Source: Staphylococcus cornubiensis (lineage in GTDB: Bacteria > Bacillota > Bacilli > Staphylococcales > Staphylococcaceae). From it: a stretch of 64,000 nt of DNA. The position numbers and the translations under genes were made by a program. How positions within the stretch are numbered: the first letter of the stretch is position 1; each line of letters begins with the position of its first letter. The notes beneath the pieces were generated by a model. That model was not told the DNA's origin. It saw only the letters and a list, made by a program, of their open reading frames with translations, and did not search any database. This document shows positions 35,593 to 44,646 of the stretch, piece by piece. The stretch is from assembly GCF_900183575.1 (NCBI RefSeq), contig NZ_FXUZ01000002.1:1-64000 (forward strand), in the 5' to 3' direction.

Positions 35593-37014
35593 ATGCAACA
35601 GGAACAACTGTTTGAAATTGAACAAAAATTGCGTGATATTGTGGGAACGCGGGTGTTTGTCGATATTGCTGAACGGGTGTCATACGGGTATGATGGTTCG
35701 TTTGGACAGTATTTACCTGATTTTGTGACGCAACCGCTAGCAACGAAAGAAGTGCAACAAATTGTAAAACTAGCGAATGTGTATGATTTACCGATTTATC
35801 CAAGAGGTGCTGGAACGAATTTGTCAGGGGGCTCGTTGCCGGTACATGGCGGGATTGTCCTTGATTTTTCACAATGGAATGACGAGGTGACGATTTATCC
35901 AGATGATTTAATCATTAAGACGCGACCAGGTGTTAAAACGGCGGATATTCATGCGTTGGCAGCGCAACATCAACTCATGTATCCACCCGATCCTTCATCT
36001 TCATCCGTTTGTACGATTGGTGGTAATTTAGCTGAAAATGCAGGGGGGCCACATGGTGTAAAGTATGGTGTAACGAAGGATTATGTGATTGGTTTAGAAG
36101 TGGTTACGGCGCAAGGGGATATTATTCGCACAGGGGGTAATACGATTAAAAATGTAACGGGCTATGATTTAACGAAATTGTTGATTGGTGCAGAAGGGAC
36201 GCTCGGTATTATTACTGAAGCGACATTGCGACTCATACCGAAACCGCAAGCGACACAAACGGCTCTGATTGTCTTTGAGGACCTTAGTTCAGCTGGCCGT
36301 TCGATTTCTAAAATTTTAACGTCAGGTGTTCGTCCATCCAAAATGGAAATTTTAGACCATCATGCGATTAACAAAGTGGTTGATTATGCGGGATTGGATT
36401 TACCGAGAGATGCAGCAGCGGTACTCTTAGTCGAAGTGGACGGCGATGAAGCCATTTTATCAAAGGAACTCGGCATTATTAAATCGGCGCTCGCTGAAAT
36501 CGGTGTCCATCGTGTTGACATTGCAGCGTCCAAAGCACAAGAAGCAGAACTGTGGCAAGTGCGTAAAGCAGTGTCACCTGCTGTTGTGGAAAGTGGCTTT
36601 ACTAAAATTTCAGAAGACGCGACTGTACCGTTAAGTAAAATTCCAGATATGTTTGAAAAAATTGATGAAATTAAACAAAAGTACGATTTGAATTTAGTCG
36701 TATTTGGTCATGCGGGTGATGGCAATTTGCATCCGACGATTAGTGCGAACATGCGTGATCCTGAAGCGGTGAAAAATGTAGAGCGTGCGGTTGAAGAAAT
36801 TTTTGACTATGCCATCCAGTTAGGAGGTACACTTTCTGGGGAACATGGTATTGGCATGATGAAAAAGCCGTTTATGACACGTGAGTTTGACTCAGCAAGT
36901 TTGGCATTTCAAAAAGCGATTAAAGATGCTTTAGATCCGGATCATCGTCTCAATCCTGGGAAAATTTTTCCGGCAGAAGGTGAAACAAAGTTGGTGTTAA
37001 ACCATGACGACTAA
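35593..37014 (+). CDS. glcD: glycolate/D-lactate oxidase FAD-binding subunit
   Basis: This is a 473-residue VAO-fold flavoenzyme like GlcD. The FAD domain shows PRGAGTNLSGG, PPDPSSSSVCTIGGNLAENAGGPHGVKYG and GNTIKNVTGYDLTKLLIGAEGTLGIIT; the C-terminal substrate domain ends with FGHAGDGNLHPT, LSGEHGIGMMKK and ALDPDHRLNPGKIF. It oxidises glycolate or D-lactate, passing electrons through GlcF to quinone. AGGGGGGA precedes the start. It overlaps glcF by 11 bp. It could instead be a D-2-hydroxyacid dehydrogenase of other substrate range. Confidence 0.88.
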   Translation: MQQEQLFEIEQKLRDIVGTRVFVDIAERVSYGYDGSFGQYLPDFVTQPLATKEVQQIVKLANVYDLPIYPRGAGTNLSGGSLPVHGGIVLDFSQWNDEVTIYPDDLIIKTRPGVKTADIHALAAQHQLMYPPDPSSSSVCTIGGNLAENAGGPHGVKYGVTKDYVIGLEVVTAQGDIIRTGGNTIKNVTGYDLTKLLIGAEGTLGIITEATLRLIPKPQATQTALIVFEDLSSAGRSISKILTSGVRPSKMEILDHHAINKVVDYAGLDLPRDAAAVLLVEVDGDEAILSKELGIIKSALAEIGVHRVDIAASKAQEAELWQVRKAVSPAVVESGFTKISEDATVPLSKIPDMFEKIDEIKQKYDLNLVVFGHAGDGNLHPTISANMRDPEAVKNVERAVEEIFDYAIQLGGTLSGEHGIGMMKKPFMTREFDSASLAFQKAIKDALDPDHRLNPGKIFPAEGETKLVLNHDD

Positions 37015-38281
37015 CTTAAAAGACCGTTTAGACTATCAAGCGACGTTTGACTGTGTACAGTGTGGTTATTGTTTGCCGGTATGTCCAACGTATGTGTCAT
37101 TTAAAAGTGAAAAGCATTCTCCACGTGGGCGTATCAATTTAGTGAAAATGGCTGCGGAAGAAAAAATTATGTTAGAAGATATGGCGTCAGGGATTGATTT
37201 GTGCCTAGGATGTCGTGCGTGTGAAACGATTTGTCCGACGCATGTCCGCTATGGTGACATTTTATGTTCGGCAGTTGAAGTACTTCATGAAACACGTCCA
37301 CAATCGCCGGTTGAAAAAGTAATGCGCACGGTTGCATTTGAAGGATTACTTAAAAATAAAAAGGCACTACGTCTCGTGAATAAAGGCCTCTATTTTTATC
37401 AACGTACAGGTATCGAAAAAGCTGTTACAGCGACCAAAGTATTAAAGTCATTTCCTAAGTATCAAGCGCTTCAAAAAATATTACCGCCGATACGCCTCGG
37501 TCATCCGATTACTGAAACGCATGACCTAAGAAAACCGAATCAAATGAAAGTGGGCTTTTTTCAAGGCTGCATGATGGATGCCTTTTTCAGTGAAGTGAAT
37601 ACGCTCGCAATGAAGATTTTGCGTCAACATGATGTCCATGTGATCAATGTTCCGCAACAAACATGCTGTGGTGCGCTTCAACATCATGCAGGTGAAACAG
37701 CACATACGATTGCACTTGCGAAGGCGAATATTGAAGCGTATGAACAATATGATTTCGATTATATTGTGAATACGATAGGAGGTTGTGGTGCGGCATTGAA
37801 GGAATATCATTTGTTGTTTGACAAAGGCACACATTGGCGTGAGCGTGCGGAACAATTTGTAGCAAAAGTGCGTGACATTTCAGAGTTGATGGCACAAATT
37901 GACTTGAAATTGACACATGAAGTTGCTTATCGCGCAGTTTATCAACCGTCGTGTCATTTAGAAAATGTGCAAAAGGTATTTGAAGCACCGGAAAATGTAT
38001 TAAAAGCAGTACCAGGTTTGACGCTTATCGACATGCCGTCACAACATATGTGCTGTGGTTCGGCAGGCATTTATAATTTGATTCATTATGATGCGTCGAT
38101 GCAGATTTTGGATGACAAGATGCAAAACGTCAAACAAGCACGACCTGAGTTGATTATTACGTCGAACCCAGGCTGTCACTTACAGATGAAGTTAGGCGTT
38201 GAACGAGAAGGACTAACGCAACGTGTGGCAGTGAAGCATATCGTGGAAGTTGTTGCAGCAGCGTGTGGTATACGTGTGTGA
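37004..38281 (+). CDS. glcF: glycolate oxidase iron-sulfur subunit
   Basis: This is a 425-residue partner of GlcD. Two 4Fe-4S ferredoxin motifs are present, CVQCGYCLPVCP and CLGCRACETICP, followed by two CCG domains (QQTCCGALQHH and HMCCGSAGIY, each with a preceding Cys) as in heterodisulfide-reductase-like electron carriers. It overlaps glcD, so the two are co-translated and form one membrane-associated complex. Confidence 0.88.
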   Translation: MTTNLKDRLDYQATFDCVQCGYCLPVCPTYVSFKSEKHSPRGRINLVKMAAEEKIMLEDMASGIDLCLGCRACETICPTHVRYGDILCSAVEVLHETRPQSPVEKVMRTVAFEGLLKNKKALRLVNKGLYFYQRTGIEKAVTATKVLKSFPKYQALQKILPPIRLGHPITETHDLRKPNQMKVGFFQGCMMDAFFSEVNTLAMKILRQHDVHVINVPQQTCCGALQHHAGETAHTIALAKANIEAYEQYDFDYIVNTIGGCGAALKEYHLLFDKGTHWRERAEQFVAKVRDISELMAQIDLKLTHEVAYRAVYQPSCHLENVQKVFEAPENVLKAVPGLTLIDMPSQHMCCGSAGIYNLIHYDASMQILDDKMQNVKQARPELIITSNPGCHLQMKLGVEREGLTQRVAVKHIVEVVAAACGIRV

Positions 38282-38395
38282 TGACAATTGCTAAAAACAG
38301 CAAAATTGCCAACATGGTCAAATGAATGGTATTTTTAAAGACTTACATCATCAATTGTAAGTATAGACACGGAAGAACCGAAAGCAGGTGACAGC

Positions 38396-40189
38396 ATGAA
38401 AGTTTTTAAACAATTGGGGTGGTTTCTAAAACAAGAGAAATGGCGTTATGTGACAGCGTTATTTGCGTTGTTGATTGCGGCATTATCAAGTTTAGTTCCC
38501 CCACAAATTATCGGCTTTGTCATCGACCATATTACGGCGAAGACATTAACGCCGCAAAATTTGACGATGTATTTGCTCATCATTTTTTCAGTGGGCTTAA
38601 TCGTCTATGGTTTGCGTTACTTTTTACGCACCCGCTTATTCGGAGCAAGTGCTAAATTAGGACGTATTTTAAGAGAACAATTGTACGATAAATACACACA
38701 AATGAGTCCTTCATTTTATCAAAAATATCGGACAGGTGACTTGATGGCTCATGCGACAAACGATATCCGTGCAGTACAAAATACGGCGGGTATTGGTGTC
38801 ATGACGATATCAGAAGCAATGATTACAGGTGGCATTACATTATTAATGATGTTTTTAACGATTAGTCCTAAGTTAACGCTCATTGCGATGATTCCACTCC
38901 CAATCCTTGTCATTTCAACAAGTTATTACGGTCGTTTATTGCATCAAGGCTTTAAAGAGGCACAAGGCGCTTTTAGTGAATTGAATGACAAAACGCAAGA
39001 AAGTATCGCTGGTGTAAAAGTGACGAAATCATTCGGATATGAAGTAGAAGACGAAAATGACTTCCGCGAATTGAGTGATCGTGTTGTTGCGAAAAACTTA
39101 GTCGTTTCTAAAATTGATGCGCTGTTTGATCCAACAATTGAGCTGGTCATTGGGGCGAGTTATTTACTGAGCGTTGTATTTGGTGCTTATATGGTGATTG
39201 ATGGTTCGATTACGATTGGCCAGTTGATTACGTTCACAACTTACTTAGGGATGCTCGTATGGCCACTGCTTGCACTGGGCTTTTTCTTTAATATTATTCA
39301 AAGAGGGTCTGCGTCATATGATCGGATCCAAGACATCGCAAGTGTGCCAAGTGGTATTGTGACGACCTACCAACAAGATGATGCTCCGACTGGTGATATA
39401 ACGTTTAATTTAAAACAATTTCAGTTTGAGGATACTGCACACGCCAGTCTACACGACATTCAGTTTACGATTCAACAAGGGATGACAGTCGGTATTGTTG
39501 GGCACACTGGTGCGGGAAAAAGTTTGCTCATTCGGTTATTGCTCCGGGAATTTGATACAGAGCGCCCTGAAGATATTGAATATGGTCATCATCCGATACG
39601 TGATTATGATATTCGCAAGTTGCGTGCACAGTTTGGGTATGTCCCACAAGAACACTTTTTATTCTCGTCAACGATTCGTGGGAATATCGCGTTCAGCCAA
39701 CCAGATATTGATGATGAAGCGGTGTATCATGCGAGTGCGATGAGTCATATTCACCAAGATATTTTAACGTTACCCGCAGCGTATGACACAGTCGTCGGTG
39801 AACGTGGTGTCTCGTTATCAGGTGGACAGAAACAACGAATTTCCATTGCCCGTGCGTTATTGACTGAGCCTCAAGTATTGATTTTAGACGATGCGTTGTC
39901 TGCAGTTGATGCCGAAACTGAAACGGCGATATTAGGAAACTTGAAAAAAGAACGTCAAGGCAAAACAAATATTATTACGGCCCATCGAATGAGTGCGGTG
40001 ATGCATGCAGATTTAATTATTGTCATGCGCGACGGTACAATTATCGAACGCGGCACGCATGAAACGTTATTACAACAAAATGGCTGGTATGCGGAAACAT
40101 TCCAATCTCAAGCGATGCAAAGTCGGTTGACGCAAGATTTAGAAAGTGAAGTCAATGGAGGTGACATGAATGAAACAACAAGAAAGTAA
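38396..40189 (+). CDS. ABC exporter subunit A (BmrC/YheI-like, degenerate catalytic site)
   Basis: This is a 597-residue half-transporter: six membrane helices (about 1-310) then one ATPase domain. The Walker A is GHTGAGKS and the signature LSGGQKQ is canonical, but Walker B reads LILDDALS, with Asp where the catalytic Glu should be. That is the mark of the non-catalytic half of heterodimeric exporters such as BmrC and TM287. AGGTGA precedes the start. It overlaps the next gene by 20 bp. The substrate is probably drugs or peptides. Confidence 0.85.
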   Translation: MKVFKQLGWFLKQEKWRYVTALFALLIAALSSLVPPQIIGFVIDHITAKTLTPQNLTMYLLIIFSVGLIVYGLRYFLRTRLFGASAKLGRILREQLYDKYTQMSPSFYQKYRTGDLMAHATNDIRAVQNTAGIGVMTISEAMITGGITLLMMFLTISPKLTLIAMIPLPILVISTSYYGRLLHQGFKEAQGAFSELNDKTQESIAGVKVTKSFGYEVEDENDFRELSDRVVAKNLVVSKIDALFDPTIELVIGASYLLSVVFGAYMVIDGSITIGQLITFTTYLGMLVWPLLALGFFFNIIQRGSASYDRIQDIASVPSGIVTTYQQDDAPTGDITFNLKQFQFEDTAHASLHDIQFTIQQGMTVGIVGHTGAGKSLLIRLLLREFDTERPEDIEYGHHPIRDYDIRKLRAQFGYVPQEHFLFSSTIRGNIAFSQPDIDDEAVYHASAMSHIHQDILTLPAAYDTVVGERGVSLSGGQKQRISIARALLTEPQVLILDDALSAVDAETETAILGNLKKERQGKTNIITAHRMSAVMHADLIIVMRDGTIIERGTHETLLQQNGWYAETFQSQAMQSRLTQDLESEVNGGDMNETTRK

Positions 40190-41948
40190 TCCCCAATTGA
40201 CGACGAAAGAACAAGGACGGACATTGTATCGACTGCTCCGATATACATTTCCGTTTAAGAAATTGATCTTTTTAACTTTAAGTATGTTGACGTTATCCAC
40301 CGTTTCAAGCATGTCAGTTCCGTATTTAGTAAAAATATTTATCGACCAATATTTAACACCTCGATATTTCCCGGGTAATGATATCGCCATTTTATTAGCT
40401 GTGTTTATCGGGATCCAACTCGTTGGTGCCGTGACTACCTATTTAAGCATTTATTATTTACAATATTTAGCCTTTAAAGTCATTCAACAACTGAGAATCG
40501 ATGCCTTTCGTCGCATTAGTCGCTTAGGAATGAAGTTTTTTGATGCGACACCGAGTGGGAGTATTGTGTCCCGTTTGACGAATGACACAGAGGCCATCGT
40601 AGAAATGTTTACAGGTGTACTATCATCATTTTTAATCGCATTTTTTATGATTATCGCAAGTTTTACGATGATGTTCGTGCTCGACGTGCGCATGGCATTT
40701 TTCGCGATACTGTTCACGCCGATCGTCTTTATCGTCCTTGCTATTTATCGTAAATATGCATCGATTTACTTTTATGAAACGAGACGCCGATTATCCGATT
40801 TGAATGCGAAACTCGGTGAATCCATTGAAGGCATGAAAATCATTCAAGTATTCAACCAACAAACCCGGTTACGAGATGAATTTGAAACGATCAACCAATC
40901 TCATTATCAATACTCTATGAAAACGATTCGCTTAGATGGGATGCTGTTACGCCCAGCAATAACTATGTTGTCGACGTTTTCAACAGTGATGATTTTAGCG
41001 TATTTCGGTATTTTAAGTTTTTCGACGACGGTGACAGCAGGGGTCGTGTATGCATTTATTCAATACATGCAACGCTTTTTCGAACCCGTCAACCAAGTCA
41101 GTCAAAACTTAAATATTTTCCAACAAGCTATTGTCTCAGCAAGCCGTGTGTTTAAAATGATGGACAACCCAACACATGCGCCATTACAAGCACCAGAAGG
41201 CAGTAGTGAAATTACAGTAGGGCGTATCGTCTTTGATGACGTCTCATTTAGTTATGACGGTGAGCATGATGTCCTTAAGCATATTTCATTTACCGTTGAA
41301 CCTGGACAAACAGTTGCATTGGTCGGTCATACAGGTTCTGGGAAAAGCTCGATTATCAACTTGTTTATGCGTTTTTATGAGTTTCATCGTGGCAACATTT
41401 TGATTGATGGGCAGTCGATTAAGTTTTTTCCACATGAACATTTAAAGCGTAACATTGGTCTTGTTTTGCAAGATCCGTTTATGTTTTATGGTACCGTTGC
41501 TTCTAACATTAAATTGTATCATCCGACTATGACAGAGGCAGAAGTGAAAGCTGCTGCACAATTTGTTCATGCAGATCAGTTTATTGAAAATTTAGAAGGG
41601 GGTTATGATCATAAAGTGATTGAAAAGGGAAGTGCCTTTTCAAGTGGTCAACGTCAATTGATTGCATTTGCGCGTACAATGGCGATTAACCCGAAAATTT
41701 TAATTTTAGATGAAGCGACTGCCAATATTGATTCTGAGACGGAAGAAGCGATTCAACAGTCATTGAATCGGATGCGTGCTGGACGGACGACGATTGCGAT
41801 TGCCCATCGTTTGTCGACCATTCAAGATGCAGATGAGATTTTAGTGTTGAATCAAGGGGAGATTGTGGAAAGAGGTACGCATGAGTCGTTGATTGCCAAA
41901 GGTGGCATTTATTATAAAATGTATCAGTTGCAGCTTAAAGGTGAGTGA
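40170..41948 (+). CDS. ABC exporter subunit B (BmrD/YheH-like)
   Basis: This is a 592-residue half-transporter paired with subunit A. Walker A is GHTGSGKS, Walker B LILDEATANID keeps the catalytic Glu, but its signature is FSSGQRQ instead of LSGGQ. In the heterodimer this gives one complete ATP site (Walker motifs of B with signature of A) and one degenerate site. GGAGGTGA lies five bases before the ATG, inside the first gene. Likely a multidrug exporter. Confidence 0.87.
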   Translation: MKQQESNPQLTTKEQGRTLYRLLRYTFPFKKLIFLTLSMLTLSTVSSMSVPYLVKIFIDQYLTPRYFPGNDIAILLAVFIGIQLVGAVTTYLSIYYLQYLAFKVIQQLRIDAFRRISRLGMKFFDATPSGSIVSRLTNDTEAIVEMFTGVLSSFLIAFFMIIASFTMMFVLDVRMAFFAILFTPIVFIVLAIYRKYASIYFYETRRRLSDLNAKLGESIEGMKIIQVFNQQTRLRDEFETINQSHYQYSMKTIRLDGMLLRPAITMLSTFSTVMILAYFGILSFSTTVTAGVVYAFIQYMQRFFEPVNQVSQNLNIFQQAIVSASRVFKMMDNPTHAPLQAPEGSSEITVGRIVFDDVSFSYDGEHDVLKHISFTVEPGQTVALVGHTGSGKSSIINLFMRFYEFHRGNILIDGQSIKFFPHEHLKRNIGLVLQDPFMFYGTVASNIKLYHPTMTEAEVKAAAQFVHADQFIENLEGGYDHKVIEKGSAFSSGQRQLIAFARTMAINPKILILDEATANIDSETEEAIQQSLNRMRAGRTTIAIAHRLSTIQDADEILVLNQGEIVERGTHESLIAKGGIYYKMYQLQLKGE

Positions 41949-42671
41949 TTTGGGTTTGTATCATTTTGAGAATATATCTAGTGGTAGTCGTCATCTTCAG
42001 ATTGCTTAAACGTGCAGGGCTTTCCCAGGTGCCTTGCTTCAACTAAATTTGGCTTGATTAAAGCATACACTTGATGGAAGCCAAATTGGATTTTCAGCTT
42101 CGGCTCTATCCCTCGGGAGTCTTGCACGTTTTTTGCAATCTGTGTTTGAACGTGAATACTCAAATATTTACGATAATGATATACAAATCACGCTTATATT
42201 AAGCCTGACTGAACATTTTATAAATAGATATCTTAATGCATATCAAAGTCTCTTTTTATGGAGAGAGATGGGTGAATGCACGCTTTGGGCTTCGCGTTCC
42301 AAGGCCGACTAGACTTCTCAAAGCATTGAGAAGTCAGACGGCTACTGCGTTAAACAGTTGCCACTATTAAGGTTGAAAGTCGTCATTTTGCTTTCAACTT
42401 TATGCCTCAGGAGTCTCGCCCAGCTCAGCAATCCATTTTTTACTTGCATGTTGAAAGCGAGCACAGGTTCATGCAATCTGAGTTTGGCGTTTGAGTAGTG
42501 AATGTGTGACTAAGATATACAAATAATGGTCACATTGAGTCTGACTGAACATTTTATGAATTGATACCTTAATGCATACCAAAGACTTATCTTAAGGAGA
42601 GGGATGGGTGAGTGCGCCTATGTGTGTAATTTTGCTAGGAATGAATTAAAAATGGAGAGCACTTGTTTATC
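41949..42671. repeat. composite intergenic repeat region, two units
   Basis: About 720 bp without genes. Two related units lie head to tail. Each has a block with CTCxGGAGTCT(T/C)GC and GCAATC (near 42110-42140 and 42405-42455), then GATATACAAAT, (G/A)(C/T)CTGACTGAACATTTTAT, TTAATGCATA(T/C)CAAAG and GGAGAGxGATGGGTGA (42177-42275 and 42515-42613). The second also holds a long hairpin at 42304-42342. Related sequence lies inverted at 46660-46900. Confidence 0.65.
42304..42342. repeat. hairpin within repeat
   Basis: GCCG-ACTA-GACTTCTCAA loop AGCA then TTGAGAAGTC-AGA-CGGC. The same hairpin, with an 11-base loop, recurs inverted at 46744-46774. Confidence 0.65.
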
Positions 42672-42712
42672 AAAAGACGTCAAATTGGAAGAACCAAGAT
42701 GACGTCTTTTTT
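42672..42712 (-). terminator. bidirectional terminator after merR gene
   Basis: AAAAGACGTCA and TGACGTCTTTT are perfectly complementary; an A-run and T-run flank the stem. Confidence 0.8.
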
Positions 42713-42717
42713 TATGT

Positions 42718-43458
42718 TTACGTATAATGTTTGATGAGTTTGTTTAAAATATAGGGTGCTTGTTCGCCGGCATATTGTTGGTAATAGGCACTGAATCGTG
42801 AGTCTTGAATGTAAAGGTCGGCGAGTTGTTGATGATAGACTGTTGAATAGTTAGGAACCATGTGCTTGAGCCAACTTTGATGTGCGAGAAAGGCTTGTTC
42901 AGCTGTTGGATGCTCGATAGGCAATTTCTGCGTCTCGATCGTTTTCAACAAAGAAAATAGTGTTGCTTCAGCTGTTTGTGCTGATTGATATACGTCTTGT
43001 GTTAAGTTTTCAAAATGTTGATGTTGTGCTTGGATTTGGTCTGACGTATATTTTTGTGCCAGTTCTTCACCATATTTTGCGTTAATTTCTGAGAGTGTAT
43101 CAGCTTTTAATTGACTAAACTTTTCTTCTTGTGACATTTCAATTCCTCCAAGTTGTTTTTCGATGAGTTTGATTTGTTTGGCAATGCGAGTTTGTTGATG
43201 TTGTAAATAGTGCAAATGATTTTTAAGCGTTTCTTCAATGCTTGATGTTTCTTGTAAGACGGATTTAATTCGATCAAGTGGCAATTGCATACTTTTATAA
43301 ATCATAATATGTTGTAATTGCTCAATGTCCTGTTCACTGTACAAACGATAGCCAGCTTCATTATAGTTGCTCGGATGGAGAAGCCCGATCTCATCATAAT
43401 AGCGTAAAGTACGTGTGGATAATCCCGTTAGCTGGGATACAGCTTTAATCGTATACAT
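42718..43458 (-). CDS. MerR-family regulator with TipA ligand domain
   Basis: This is a 246-residue activator. The N-terminal MerR domain (YTIKAVSQLTGLSTRTLRYYDEIGLL ... GYRLYSEQDI) is followed by a coiled coil (about 75-115) and a C-terminal TipAS-like domain (about 140-246, with YQSAQTAEATLFSLL and FLAHQSWLK) that in TipAL/Mta proteins binds drugs or peptides. AGGAGG lies seven or eight bases before 43458. Its own promoter has the 19-bp spacer characteristic of MerR targets. It may control the divergent ABC exporter genes or act on itself; the exporter is convergent, so the target is unknown. Confidence 0.85.
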   Translation of the reverse strand: MYTIKAVSQLTGLSTRTLRYYDEIGLLHPSNYNEAGYRLYSEQDIEQLQHIMIYKSMQLPLDRIKSVLQETSSIEETLKNHLHYLQHQQTRIAKQIKLIEKQLGGIEMSQEEKFSQLKADTLSEINAKYGEELAQKYTSDQIQAQHQHFENLTQDVYQSAQTAEATLFSLLKTIETQKLPIEHPTAEQAFLAHQSWLKHMVPNYSTVYHQQLADLYIQDSRFSAYYQQYAGEQAPYILNKLIKHYT

Positions 43459-43489
43459 ATTGAACCTCCTCTCTTTTTGGAATAATGTC

Positions 43490-43520
43490 AGTGTAAGGGT
43501 TGACGTAACGTAAAGGTCAA
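43490..43520 (-). promoter_or_regulatory. MerR-type promoter with 19-bp spacer
   Basis: On the minus strand TTGACC (43520-43515) and TACACT (43495-43490) are 19 bp apart, the long spacer that MerR activators correct by untwisting DNA. The spacer includes the partly symmetric TTTACGTTACGTCAA. It points to autoregulation. Confidence 0.6.
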
Positions 43521-43546
43521 GCATATTTTTTAAAACATAATAAAAA

Positions 43547-43601
43547 CACTATTTCCCATAGCGCTAAGTATTGAAAATGCACTGTGGAGGAATAGTGTTT
43601 T
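43547..43601 (-). terminator. terminator after the VOC gene
   Basis: On the minus strand AAACACTATTCCTCCAC... pairs with ...GGAAATAGTGTTT, with T-runs outside. Confidence 0.6.
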
Positions 43602-43607
43602 TTATCA

Positions 43608-43988
43608 TTATTGTTCGATTTGGCGGACTGCAAAATAGTTGTTTTCTTCGTCAGCAAAGTTAAAAACAGTGCCTGTCGGTAAGGTCATTTTCTCGCCGAC
43701 ATGAATGCCTTTTGATTTTAAGTCATCATAAAGCGCGTCGATATCTGTTGTACCGAACATGAGGGAAGGGGTTCCAGTATTGACGCCCATCCCCATTGCT
43801 TCAACTTTTGCTTTATCTTGCAATACGATGGCTGTTTGTGCCGCTGCTGTTGGCTTTAACGTGATGACACGCATGCCTTGAAACGTTTCGTCAGATGCGA
43901 CTTGGAAATCAAAATGTGATGTCCAAAATTGTTTGGCTTTTTCTTGATCTTGCACGTACAACATGACTTCTTGTAAACGTTGAATCAT
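43608..43988 (-). CDS. VOC (glyoxalase/bleomycin-resistance fold) family protein
   Basis: This is a 126-residue protein with two beta-alpha-beta-beta-beta modules of the vicinal oxygen chelate fold: VMLYVQDQEKAKQFWTSHFDF at the start and LMFGTTDIDALYDDLKSKGI later, ending FNFADEENNYFAV. Metal ligands could include His/Glu at FADEENNYF but the full set is not obvious. Function is not defined: it could be a small-molecule binding or resistance protein. It lies just downstream of the PNPOx gene, separated by 19 bp, and may share its transcript. Confidence 0.78.
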   Translation of the reverse strand: MIQRLQEVMLYVQDQEKAKQFWTSHFDFQVASDETFQGMRVITLKPTAAAQTAIVLQDKAKVEAMGMGVNTGTPSLMFGTTDIDALYDDLKSKGIHVGEKMTLPTGTVFNFADEENNYFAVRQIEQ

Positions 43989-44007
43989 CTAAACACTTCC
44001 TTTTTCT

Positions 44008-44436
44008 TTACAGTTGGCTTACATCAATTTCAAAAGGGGTTTCTGTATCATCACTATTCAGCAATGTGATATGTGATGGAATGATACGTAACACCACTAA
44101 ATCAGGGTCTTTTTTAGAGTCAAAAAAGGTACGGTCTTGTTCTTGCCATAACCAATCGATTTCTTTAGAGTTTGTAATGATATCGACTTGACCTTCAATT
44201 TCTACATAAGGCTGACCTAAACCTTCTTCATAGCCTAATAATACATGTGCATCTGGGTTTTGTGTCAGTTCTTCAAATTTTCGTGTTGAACGGCTCGTTT
44301 TCGTATACAAATCTAAATCATCATTATAAAAAATCATATAACGGCTATTCGGTTTATTGTTAACAGCAGTAGAAAGTACGCCAATACGTGACTGTTCGAT
44401 TACTTGATTGATTTTTTCAATCGCTTGTTGTTTCAT
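44008..44436 (-). CDS. pyridoxamine 5'-phosphate oxidase-like flavin protein
   Basis: This is a 142-residue split-barrel protein of the general stress protein 26 / PNPOx-like family. It shows RIGVLSTAVNNKPNSRYMIF, TRKFEELTQNPDAHVLLGYE and WLWQEQDRTFF, the pattern of small FMN- or F420-like binding proteins. Start at 44436 has GAGGTG six bases upstream. It is probably transcribed with the VOC gene. Substrate unknown. Confidence 0.8.
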   Translation of the reverse strand: MKQQAIEKINQVIEQSRIGVLSTAVNNKPNSRYMIFYNDDLDLYTKTSRSTRKFEELTQNPDAHVLLGYEEGLGQPYVEIEGQVDIITNSKEIDWLWQEQDRTFFDSKKDPDLVVLRIIPSHITLLNSDDTETPFEIDVSQL

Positions 44437-44590
44437 GGTTATCACCTCAAGGTCAGTTTACCCTGAATCGATAATGACAAACGAAGCTACATTGTTGAGC
44501 ATAACGACAAAACTTATCATCCATTTTATCACGTTCGTCTGTTGTATAGCGGCTTTTAGTGAAGTTTCTGTCAAATAACTACATAGTGCG

Positions 44591-44637
44591 TAAAAAACTA
44601 TACGACCTGCCAACGAACTACAGATCGTATAGTTTCA
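44591..44637. terminator. bidirectional terminator
   Basis: AAACTATACGA and TCGTATAGTTT are perfectly complementary around a loop of about 20 bases. It ends the alanine symporter gene on the minus strand. Confidence 0.75.
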
Positions 44638-44646
44638 AAATCGTCT

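Noticed and set aside
41949-42671. CRISPR-like or insertion-sequence interpretation of the repeats
   Set aside because: There are only two long diverged units, no short regular repeats with spacers, no cas genes and no transposase frame.
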